Shown here: positions 24,101-30,913 of the stretch, piece after piece
How positions within the stretch are numbered: the first letter of the stretch is position 1
How the letters are laid out: every line of letters begins with the position of its first letter
Assembly: GCA_041497995.1 (NCBI GenBank)
Contig: JBGQHM010000023.1
Location: 1-33,361, forward strand
DNA: 33,361 bases
Direction: 5' to 3'
Source of the DNA: DATKMS01 sp041497995
GTDB taxonomy: Bacteria; Desulfobacterota; Binatia; HRBIN30
Notes under the pieces: model-generated
Told to the model about the DNA's origin: nothing
Seen by the model: the letters and a program-made list of their open reading frames with translations, nothing else
Databases searched by the model: none
Program-made: the position numbers and the translations under genes

Positions 24101-27100
24101 CGAGGCCATCGCAACGTACGCCCGCGATGCCGAGCCAGACACGCTGCGTGATGACCTGGGCTTCGGCGCCGCGCCGATCATGCGCGTGGTCGCCGCGGTC
24201 CGCGAACGGCTCCCCGATGTGCCCGAGCCGACGCCTTTACAGCCGGACGAAGAACGTTTTCGTCTGCTCGACGCCGTCAGCCAGTTTCTGATCGCCGTTG
24301 CCGCACGCTCACCGCTGGTCTTGGTCCTCGACGATCTGCATTGGGCCGACAAGGGTACGCTGGCCATGCTACGCCACGTCGCGCGCTTCGCGCCGCAGCA
24401 TCGGCTGCTGTTGCTCGGCACCTACCGCGACGTCGAGCTGGACGCGCAGCACCCGCTGACGGAAGCGTTGGGGGCCGTGTACCGCGAGACGACGTGCGAA
24501 CGTATCGCATTGAAAGGGCTCGCAGCGTCGGAAGTGGAACAGCTGGTTGCGGACAGCGACGTGCCGACGGAGATACGGGACACCGTCGCGGGCACGCTCA
24601 GTGCGGCCACCAGCGGCAATCCGTTTTTCGTCCGCGAGGTCCTGCATCACCTGGCTGAGGAGCGGCAATTCGCGCGCGAGCCGAACGATCCGAGCGCCAT
24701 CGCGAAGGTTGGTATTCCCGACAGCGTCCGCCAGGTGCTGAATCGCCGGGTGCGCCGGCTGCCCGCCGAAACTGGTCGGCTGCTGACGGTCGGCGCCGTG
24801 TTCGCCGGGCCGTTCCATCTCGGTGTCGCCGCACAGGTGGCTGGGCTCGATGAGGCGGCGGCATTGAACGCTCTCGACACGGCACTGCGCGCCCAGCTAG
24901 TGCGACCGGCCGACAGCGCTGAGCGCTACGACTTCACGCACGCGCTCATTCGCGAGACGTTGTGCAGCGAGCTGAGCCCGTCGCGGCAGGTGCGGCTGCA
25001 CCGCCAGATCGCGCAGGCGATGGAGCAGACATACGGCGAACTCGTCGGGGAGCACGCTGCGGAAGTGGCACAACAGTATCACCGCAGCAAGGATCTCCCA
25101 GGGGCCGAACCCGGCGTCACATATGCAGTAGCGGCTGCCGACCGCGCCGAGGCGATGTATGCCTACGACGAAGTGGTGCGTCTCTTGCGCATCGCCGTGG
25201 AGCTCACGCCGCCCACCGCGCCGCGACCTGCCCGCCTGCTCGGCCGATTGGCCTTCGGCCTGACGTGGGTGCTCAACTTCGACGAGGCGGTGCAGGTCGC
25301 TCATGAGGCCGGCGAGTTGATCGCGACAACCGAAGGTGTGGCGGCCGCGGCCGACTTCCTGGGTGAAGCAACCGCCAATTTCGTCGAAGCCGGATCACTG
25401 AAGTTCGCCTTCAAAGTCGCGCGCGAGGGGATGGCATACATCGGGGAGCACCGGGATCTCACTTGGCTGCGCTTGGTGAGCTGCGACGTGATGCGGCGCG
25501 AACAGGAGAACGCTGAGTATCCAGGCATTCCCCTGGACAATCCGGAGCGTCGCGAGATGAGCACCCTCGTTCGGTCGCTTTCACCGGCCGACTTGACCGG
25601 CGTCATGCTTCTCATTCCGCTGGCGTCACGACATGAAATGCCGCGCCGCTGGCCGATGGGCAAGTTCATGTGGACCGGCGACTTTCAGGGCTCGCTTGCC
25701 TCGCTGGAAAAGTGGGCGACACGGTATGAGCGTGAGGGGCGAATCAATTCCGCTGCGATTTGCCTTGCGGGGCTGGCCCGCTGCCGGCTTGCCCTCGGCG
25801 AGATCGCGGCGGCAGAAGAAGCGCACGCACACGCCTTCGCATTGTGCGACCGGTTGCCTGTACGTGGGCGGGCGGGGGTTGCGTGCGCGGCCTACCGATT
25901 TGACCGCTGCATTGCGGTCAATGAAGGCTGGTCCGAGCTTTCAACGACAGTCTACTTCGCGTTGCAACCGGATGCGGAAGATCTTTATGGGTTGGCGGAG
26001 GCCCGGACTGGAGCGGCGATGGTTCTCGCGCGGCTCGGGCGGGCGGAGGCGGCGCTCCAGATGCTCAGCGCCGCACCGGTGGCGCTCGATCGCGCACCAG
26101 CGTGGGTTCCGGGTTACACGGCGATGGCGTGCGACGCCGCCGCCACGCTATGGTTTGCCGAACGAACCGAATACGCGGAATGCGTCGAGCGCAACCTCCG
26201 GGACAAGGTCATCGCGGCGGACTTCCGCTACCCTATGGAAGACGGCCGATTGGCGCTTGCCCGGCTCTGTGCCCTGCAGCGGCGTTACGACGAGGCCGGC
26301 GAGTGGTTTGCGCGAGCCCGTATGGTCCTCGATGAGCAAGGTGCCCGCCCGTTGCGCGCGATCGTCGATTGCGACGAAGCGTTGATGTACCTGCGGCGCA
26401 GCGCAGCGGGTGATGTGGAGCGTGCGGCGCCGCTGCTCAAGGCTGCGCTGCGCCAGTTTCACGCGGTCGGGATGTCGGGCTGGATCCGGGAGGCGCAGAC
26501 ACTCTTTCAGAATTGCGGAGTGCGGAATGCGGAAGCGAAGAAGGGACCCAATCCGCAACCCGCATTCCACAATCCGCAATCGAGGAAGCCGCAATCCGCA
26601 ATGGAGGGTGCGTGTGTGTTCCGGCAGGAGGGTGAATACTGGACCCTCGCATACCGCGGCAAGACGGCCCGCCTGCGGAACACAAAAGGCCTGCACTACA
26701 TTGCCCGCCTGCTCGCGCAGCCTGGCTGCGAGCAGCACGTGCGCGACCTCGCCACGGTGACCCAGCGGAGTGATACGCCCAACAGTTCCGGGCCCGTGCG
26801 CGTGGAAAGTGGCCTCGGAACGATTCTCGATGCGCGCGCCACGGCGCAATACAAGAGGCGGCTGGCGGAAGCTCGCCAGGAACTCGAAGAGGCAACCGCG
26901 GCGGGGGATCTCGGAGAGGCGGCGCGCGCGCGGCATGAAGTCGAAACCATCACCGACCAGCTCTCCGCCGCGTACGGGCTCGGCGGTCGACCCCGCACGG
27001 CTGGTGATCCCGCCGAACGCATGCGCAAAGCGGTCACCAATCAGATTCGCCGCGCCCTCGAACGGATCCGCGCCGCACACCCGGAGCTCGGTCGCCATCT

Positions 27101-27170
27101 CACCAACGCGCTGCGCACCGGCTTTGTGTGCGCCTACCGCCCCGAGCAACCAGTAGCGTGGCGCCTTTGA
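21117..27170 (+). CDS. Giant tandem-duplicated AAA_16/TPR regulator with C-terminal winged-helix-like domain
   Basis: 2017 residues. Two near-identical modules of about 890 residues lie in tandem. Module 1: 'FVGR' at 32, Walker A 'GEPGIGKT' (61-68), Walker B 'LILVLDDLHWAD' (about 175-186), then a helical TPR-like region. Module 2 repeats this from 924 (Walker A 953-960, Walker B about 1067-1078). Both P-loops and Walker B acids look intact. A Pro/Asn/Gln linker (about 1800-1828) precedes a C-terminal domain (1829-2017) with 'KGLHYIARLL', a coiled-coil insert and 'RKAVTNQIRRALERI...TGFVCAYRP', resembling an OmpR/SARP winged helix. The whole resembles LAL/STAND transcriptional regulators. GTG 21117 starts the frame; TTG 21132 and GTG 21159 have better ribosome binding sites. 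The trigger and target are unknown. Confidence 0.85.
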   Translation: MSEARLLEPEEDSTVQRDRVTAGAATTRRDAFVGRQDVLCVLQAALADALNGRGRVVLLTGEPGIGKTRTASEFAEQARGAGACVLWGVCYDGEWAPPFGPFAEAIAAYARQAESDTLRDALGFGASSIARVIPAVRERLPDVPEPSSLQPDEERFRLLDAVSQFLIAVAGRTPLILVLDDLHWADKGSIAMLRHVARFAPQHRVLLLGTYRDAELDALHPLTDALGALYRETTCERILLKGLDAADVAQLIADSQVPAERRDTVADAINAVTNGNPFFVREVLHYLVEERQLAGAWTDGSRTTVDRIIIPDSVRQVLNRRVRRLGGETGRLLSAAAAFGGSFDLNVAAHVARLDEAVALNAIDAALRAQLVRPAETAERYAFTHALIRETLYSEPSPSRRVRLHRQIAEAMEHRYGDLVGEHAVAVAQQYHRSKDLPGAERGVTYAVAAADRAEAMYAHDEVARLLRIAVELTPQTAPRPARLLGRLALALTWALNFDEAVQVAHEAGELIAATEGAAAAADYLGEATINLGGAGSLQWAFNVARAGMAYIGARRDLTWLRLASYDVMRREQADAEYPGIPLDCPERQEMSVLVRSLSSDDLKGIMFIMPLASRHEVQRPPRDPIHLPQVQLHSTGDFRTNVEVLEESATRCEREGRINSAAIYLAGVARCRLALGEIAAADEAYAHAIAFRDRLPVSSAALGAATYRFERCKVVNEGWADLFSTRGEFAGQRDAAHLYSSASIQAGAAVVRARLGRAEAALRRLATLPAALDRAPAWAPNYTQIACNAADTLWSLERTDYADCVERNLRDKVIEPDFRYPMGDSRLALAQLCALQRRYDEAVEWFARARVVLDEQGARPLRAIVDYDEALMYVRRGEAGDVKRAASLLEAALRQFHAVGMPGWITSAEALQKTLRETRDRLFVGRARELESLRTALEATRDGHGRLVLLVGEPGIGKTRTAAEFVEQARRAGALVLWGGCYDGEWAPPFGPFAEAIATYARDAEPDTLRDDLGFGAAPIMRVVAAVRERLPDVPEPTPLQPDEERFRLLDAVSQFLIAVAARSPLVLVLDDLHWADKGTLAMLRHVARFAPQHRLLLLGTYRDVELDAQHPLTEALGAVYRETTCERIALKGLAASEVEQLVADSDVPTEIRDTVAGTLSAATSGNPFFVREVLHHLAEERQFAREPNDPSAIAKVGIPDSVRQVLNRRVRRLPAETGRLLTVGAVFAGPFHLGVAAQVAGLDEAAALNALDTALRAQLVRPADSAERYDFTHALIRETLCSELSPSRQVRLHRQIAQAMEQTYGELVGEHAAEVAQQYHRSKDLPGAEPGVTYAVAAADRAEAMYAYDEVVRLLRIAVELTPPTAPRPARLLGRLAFGLTWVLNFDEAVQVAHEAGELIATTEGVAAAADFLGEATANFVEAGSLKFAFKVAREGMAYIGEHRDLTWLRLVSCDVMRREQENAEYPGIPLDNPERREMSTLVRSLSPADLTGVMLLIPLASRHEMPRRWPMGKFMWTGDFQGSLASLEKWATRYEREGRINSAAICLAGLARCRLALGEIAAAEEAHAHAFALCDRLPVRGRAGVACAAYRFDRCIAVNEGWSELSTTVYFALQPDAEDLYGLAEARTGAAMVLARLGRAEAALQMLSAAPVALDRAPAWVPGYTAMACDAAATLWFAERTEYAECVERNLRDKVIAADFRYPMEDGRLALARLCALQRRYDEAGEWFARARMVLDEQGARPLRAIVDCDEALMYLRRSAAGDVERAAPLLKAALRQFHAVGMSGWIREAQTLFQNCGVRNAEAKKGPNPQPAFHNPQSRKPQSAMEGACVFRQEGEYWTLAYRGKTARLRNTKGLHYIARLLAQPGCEQHVRDLATVTQRSDTPNSSGPVRVESGLGTILDARATAQYKRRLAEARQELEEATAAGDLGEAARARHEVETITDQLSAAYGLGGRPRTAGDPAERMRKAVTNQIRRALERIRAAHPELGRHLTNALRTGFVCAYRPEQPVAWRL
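26511..26602 (+). repeat. Inverted heptamer repeats inside the coding linker
   Basis: The left arm (26511-26533) is three 7-bp units of the type GCGGNNN; the right arm (26550-26580, with a second block 26589-26602) is units of the type NNNCCGC, i.e. the reverse complement. The array is in frame and encodes the low-complexity linker with 'NPQS' and 'PQSAM' turns. An ATG (26601-26603) lies at its end, exactly where the C-terminal domain starts. Confidence 0.7.
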
Positions 27171-27194
27171 ACACAACGCGACAACCGTCCCGGC

Positions 27195-27221
27195 TGTAGC
27201 GTCGCTACACGGCCTGTAGCG
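27195..27221 (+). promoter_or_regulatory. Palindromic operator candidate with extra half-site
   Basis: TGTAGCG-T-CGCTACA (27195-27209) is a perfect 7-1-7 palindrome, and a third TGTAGCG follows at 27215-27221, exactly 20 bp (two helical turns) from the first. It lies in the 68-bp gap before the small winged-helix-like gene, so it may bind a dimeric regulator. It could instead be a terminator stem of the giant gene, but no T-run follows. Confidence 0.45.
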
Positions 27222-27238
27222 CCTGGATTCATAGCGCC

Positions 27239-27640
27239 ATGCCGTCACAGGACTCGATTCTCAACCGGATGCATCGCACACCGGTCTTTCGCCGCGAAGG
27301 GGACTACTGGACGATCGCGTATGACGCGGCGGTGGTGCGGCTCAAGGACGCCAAAGGGCTGCGCTATCTCGAGCTCCTGTTGCGTCAGCCCGGCCGCTCA
27401 TTTCACGTCGCCGAACTGATCCATGTGGCGGCGGGTCTGGACGGGCGCCGGCCGGCAGCTGAAGACGGAAGCGCCGAGGCCGTTGAGCGTGCCCGCAAAG
27501 CGGTGACCAACCGGATCCGGCAGACGCTGGCGCGGATCGCCGGCGTCCACCAGGTCCTCGGGCTGCACCTGCGTAACGCGGTGCACACCGGGACGCGGTG
27601 CGCCTACACCCCGGAGCGGCCGACCCGGTGGTCGCAATGA
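27239..27640 (+). CDS. Stand-alone winged-helix-like domain protein, partner of the giant regulator
   Basis: 133 residues. It aligns by eye with the C-terminal domain of the preceding protein: 'FRREGDYWTIAY', 'RLKDAKGLRYLELLLRQPGRSFHVAEL', 'RARKAVTNRIRQTLARI', 'LGLHLRNAVHTGTRCAYTPERP'. The coiled-coil insert of the larger protein is absent, giving a continuous strand-helix-helix-helix-hairpin order as in OmpR-type winged helices (inference). It has no ATPase, signal peptide or membrane segment. ATG 27239 has no clear ribosome binding site; Met11 is an alternative. It lies 68 bp after the giant gene and directly before the exported propeller genes. It may bind DNA or compete with the larger regulator. 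Confidence 0.78.
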   Translation: MPSQDSILNRMHRTPVFRREGDYWTIAYDAAVVRLKDAKGLRYLELLLRQPGRSFHVAELIHVAAGLDGRRPAAEDGSAEAVERARKAVTNRIRQTLARIAGVHQVLGLHLRNAVHTGTRCAYTPERPTRWSQ

Positions 27641-27696
27641 GTCTGTATGTCAATTGGCGACACCAAGAGCGAAGTGGCCGAGGGAAGGGCGTAGTT

Positions 27697-30600
27697 ATGC
27701 CAGGTTCGAATGATTCCGGAGCGCAACGCCTCGGTTGGCACGTGGCGACGGCAGCGGTTGTGCTGCTCGCCAGTGTGGGGTGGGCACAGCAGATCAATGC
27801 TGCCGCGCTGGCCATCGATCCGCGCACCCCGGCCACGCTGTATGCGAACGCTACCTGTGGCGGGTTGCTCAAGAGCACGGATGCGGGCGCGACGTGGCGC
27901 CCCGTCACTAGGGGGCGGCCCGTCTACCTGGCCATCGAGGTGATCGATCCCCTCACGCCCACCACGCTCTACGGCAGCGACCAGAGCGGCGTCTTCAAGA
28001 GCACGGATGGGGGTGGCAGCTGGAAGGCGGCCAGCACGGGCCTACCAGCAAACTTTTCCGTGAGTCCCCTTGTCATTGATCCCGCCACGACCGACACGCT
28101 CTATGCGGGGACATACGCGGGTGTCTTCAAGAGCACCGACGCCGGCGGTACCTGGAGCGATGCGAACACCGGCTTGACCGACCGCAACGTCAACGCGCTC
28201 GCCATCGATCCGGTCGCGCCGAGCACGCTCTATGCGGCTGTCGGCGGCGGTGTGTTCAGAACGACGGACGGCGCCAACAGCTGGGTCAACACCTCCAACA
28301 TTTTCGTGGTCTCCCTGGCCATCGATCCTGTCGCGCCCTGCACGCTCTACGCAACGGACGGCCAAACCGTGTTCAAGAGCACCGACGGCGGCGGCAGCTG
28401 GCATGCGGGCGACACCGGCTTGCCCGACCAGTCATCCTTTGGAGCGATTAGAGCCCTAGCCATCAATCCGAGGACACCGCGCATCCTCTACGCCGGCACG
28501 TACTACGGTGGCGTGTTCAAGAGCATCGACGGCGGCGACACCTGGAGGGCTGCCAACGGCGGCCTGCCCCAGCCCCCTTACCTTACCGCCCTGGTTATAG
28601 ATCCCATCACACCCAATAGGCTCTACGCTTATGGTGGAGGCACGGTTGCAACCATATTCAAGAGTACGGACGGCGGCAGCACCTGGCGGGACACCGGCTT
28701 GGGGGGCGGTTCGATGTGCGGCGACGGAACACTCACGTGTGAGGAGGGGTGCGACGATGGCAACACCATCAGTGGCGATGGGTGCGACGCCAACTGCACC
28801 GCCACCCGCTGCGGCAATGGCATTGTTACCACCGGTGAGGAATGCGACGACGGCAACGGCATCAACGGCGACGGCTGCGACAGCAACTGCACCCTGCCGC
28901 GCTGCGGCAACGGCATCCTCGACGCGGGCGAGCCGTGCGATGACGGCAACCGAGTCGACGGCGACGGCTGCGAGACGGACTGCACGCTGCCGCGCTGCGG
29001 CAACGGTATCGTCGACGCGACCGAGGCGTGCGATGACGGCAACCGGATCGACGGCGACGACTGCGAGAGCGACTGCACGCTGCCGCGGCGCGGCAACGGC
29101 ATCGTGGACGCCGGTGAGGAATGCGACGATGGCAATCGCAACCCCTTCGACGGCTGCACGAACGACGGCATGATCTGCGGCGACGGGATCGTGACGCCGC
29201 CCGAAGAGTGCGACGACGGCAATACCAACCCGTCCGACGGCTGCACCAACGCGTGCACCCGCTGCGGTAACGGCGTGGTGACGCCGCCGGAGAGCTGCGA
29301 CGACGGTAACCTGGTGAACGGCGACGCCTGCGATGCCGACTGCGCGTCGTTGGTCTGCGGCAACGGCCACATCGATGCCGGTGAGGAGTGCGACGAGGGG
29401 GGCATCTGCATCGGCGGCCCCCGCGCCGGCACAGCCTGTACGGGCTCGGGCACCTGCTTCGGTGGCATCTGTACGACCTTCGGCGGCGACGGCTGCGCCG
29501 CCAACTGCACGACCGAATCCGACGTGGTTTTCAACTTGGTCCCAGGCGTCGTGCAGCAGGGTACGGAGATCGCACCCGGCACCAGCGGCACGGTGATGCA
29601 TGGCGACACCCTCACCATCCCGCTGCCCTTGAACGGTAGTCAGACGCTCACGATTGGCAAGGAGAGAGATGGCCAAATCCCGGTGCTGATCAAAGCGGCG
29701 GTGCACCTCGCCCGCCTCCCGGTCTATACCATTGCCTGCTTCTGTCCGCGTGCGGTGGCGGCCAAGACGTGCGGCGGGGCGGTGTTCGAACCTGACGGGC
29801 TGACGCGGTCGCCCGACTGCACGCCGGGCTTCACGGCCGGTGACAGTGTGTGTCAGGGCAAGAACCCGTGCGCGTTCGTACATGGTCCCGGCAACTCGGC
29901 GTCGGGCGTGATCGGCTGCGACGGTCTCGACGGCGTGAACGTGACCCTCACGCAGGATTCGGGTGGCTCGAGCGGAATCCCGCGACCGCCGTTGCTGACC
30001 TTGAGTGGTGCGGGCGGCGCAGGGTCGGCGGTGCTACTCGCGACGACCGCCATCGGCGGTGGACTCCGGCTGCAGTGCGCGGGCGCGGACCCGTCCGTTT
30101 ACGGTCCGGATGGCGAGTTGTGCACGGACGACGACCCGCAAAGCCAACGCGGCACCCCGCTCACGGGAGCTGTAACGACTGGAACAGTTACGGGCCGCCT
30201 GCTCAACGCCAACCAACTGGACGGAGACGACATCGGACCGTTCACGGCTACGGGCGCGCCGTTCCGTTGCGGGGCGCTGCAGCGCGGTGATGCGTCGGGT
30301 GCAGCAATGGCGAGCACGTTCGCAGTACTCAACCAGTTTACGTTGTCAAAGGCGCCACGTCGGGGGGTGCCTGCCACGGTTGGCGACGCTGTTCTTACGA
30401 GTGCCTTGGTCGCGTCCGGCAGCGCCGGCCCCTGCGTCGGTGACTGCGACAGCACCGGTGACGTCCTCGTGAACGAAATCATCACACTGGTGAGCATCGC
30501 TCTGGGCAACGCACAACCTTCGGCGTGCCCGCGTGGCGTCCCGGACGGCACCGGCGTGAACGTCGCCCTGATCATTGAGGCGGTCAACCACGCGCTCGAC

Positions 30601-30867
30601 GGGTGTCCGCTGCCTCCGACGCCGACGCTCACCATCACGCCGACGGCACCGACGCCGACGCGGACTCCAACCGTGACACGAACGTCCGTTCCCACCCGAA
30701 CACCAGCGCGCACGTCGGCGGCAACGAGAACGCCGACGGCCTCACGGACTCCAACCGTGACGCGGACCCTGACCGGAACACGGACCCCAAGCATCACGCC
30801 AACCCCGACAGCGACTAAAACGCCTATCGCCCAGGCAATGCGCGCACCATCGCAGTGTTCGGCGTGA
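27697..30867 (+). CDS. Exported Asp-box propeller / DUF4215 / dockerin-like protein
   Basis: 1056 residues. Start ATG 27697, with GAGGGAAGG 9 nt upstream, gives a signal peptide (hydrophobic at about 15-28); the longer frame overlaps the previous gene. Then come seven repeats of the type 'A-I-D-P-x-T-P-x-T-L-Y-A ... F-K-S-T-D-G-G-x-T-W', i.e. Asp-box/BNR blades consistent with one seven-bladed propeller. Eight DUF4215 Cys-rich repeats ('CGNGI..GEECDDGN') follow, then a beta-rich region, then a dockerin-like Ca-binding module 'GDCDSTGDVLVNEIITLVSIALG' and its partner, and finally a Thr/Pro/Arg-rich tail (about 30613-30830). It is extracellular or on the surface; adhesion or complex assembly through the dockerin-like module is an inference. 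Confidence 0.85.
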   Translation: MPGSNDSGAQRLGWHVATAAVVLLASVGWAQQINAAALAIDPRTPATLYANATCGGLLKSTDAGATWRPVTRGRPVYLAIEVIDPLTPTTLYGSDQSGVFKSTDGGGSWKAASTGLPANFSVSPLVIDPATTDTLYAGTYAGVFKSTDAGGTWSDANTGLTDRNVNALAIDPVAPSTLYAAVGGGVFRTTDGANSWVNTSNIFVVSLAIDPVAPCTLYATDGQTVFKSTDGGGSWHAGDTGLPDQSSFGAIRALAINPRTPRILYAGTYYGGVFKSIDGGDTWRAANGGLPQPPYLTALVIDPITPNRLYAYGGGTVATIFKSTDGGSTWRDTGLGGGSMCGDGTLTCEEGCDDGNTISGDGCDANCTATRCGNGIVTTGEECDDGNGINGDGCDSNCTLPRCGNGILDAGEPCDDGNRVDGDGCETDCTLPRCGNGIVDATEACDDGNRIDGDDCESDCTLPRRGNGIVDAGEECDDGNRNPFDGCTNDGMICGDGIVTPPEECDDGNTNPSDGCTNACTRCGNGVVTPPESCDDGNLVNGDACDADCASLVCGNGHIDAGEECDEGGICIGGPRAGTACTGSGTCFGGICTTFGGDGCAANCTTESDVVFNLVPGVVQQGTEIAPGTSGTVMHGDTLTIPLPLNGSQTLTIGKERDGQIPVLIKAAVHLARLPVYTIACFCPRAVAAKTCGGAVFEPDGLTRSPDCTPGFTAGDSVCQGKNPCAFVHGPGNSASGVIGCDGLDGVNVTLTQDSGGSSGIPRPPLLTLSGAGGAGSAVLLATTAIGGGLRLQCAGADPSVYGPDGELCTDDDPQSQRGTPLTGAVTTGTVTGRLLNANQLDGDDIGPFTATGAPFRCGALQRGDASGAAMASTFAVLNQFTLSKAPRRGVPATVGDAVLTSALVASGSAGPCVGDCDSTGDVLVNEIITLVSIALGNAQPSACPRGVPDGTGVNVALIIEAVNHALDGCPLPPTPTLTITPTAPTPTRTPTVTRTSVPTRTPARTSAATRTPTASRTPTVTRTLTGTRTPSITPTPTATKTPIAQAMRAPSQCSA
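30613..30830 (+). repeat. Thr-Pro-rich low-complexity coding tail
   Basis: The 3' end of the exported-protein gene is a degenerate short-period repeat encoding 'TPTxT' and 'RTPT' units. It is probably a flexible or O-glycosylated wall-spanning stalk, and it is prone to slippage. Confidence 0.6.
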
Positions 30868-30913
30868 ACGTGGCTGAGAGACCACGATGCGTGAGGAAGG
30901 GAAGGAACGGCTT

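Noticed and set aside
26511..26602. CRISPR-like array
   Set aside because: Units are only 7 bp, inverted rather than direct, and in a coding frame; no spacers and no cas genes.
28456..29883. 475-codon minus-strand frame rich in Val and Ala
   Set aside because: Antisense to the Cys-rich DUF4215 repeats of a recognisable exported protein; composition is a codon-complement effect.
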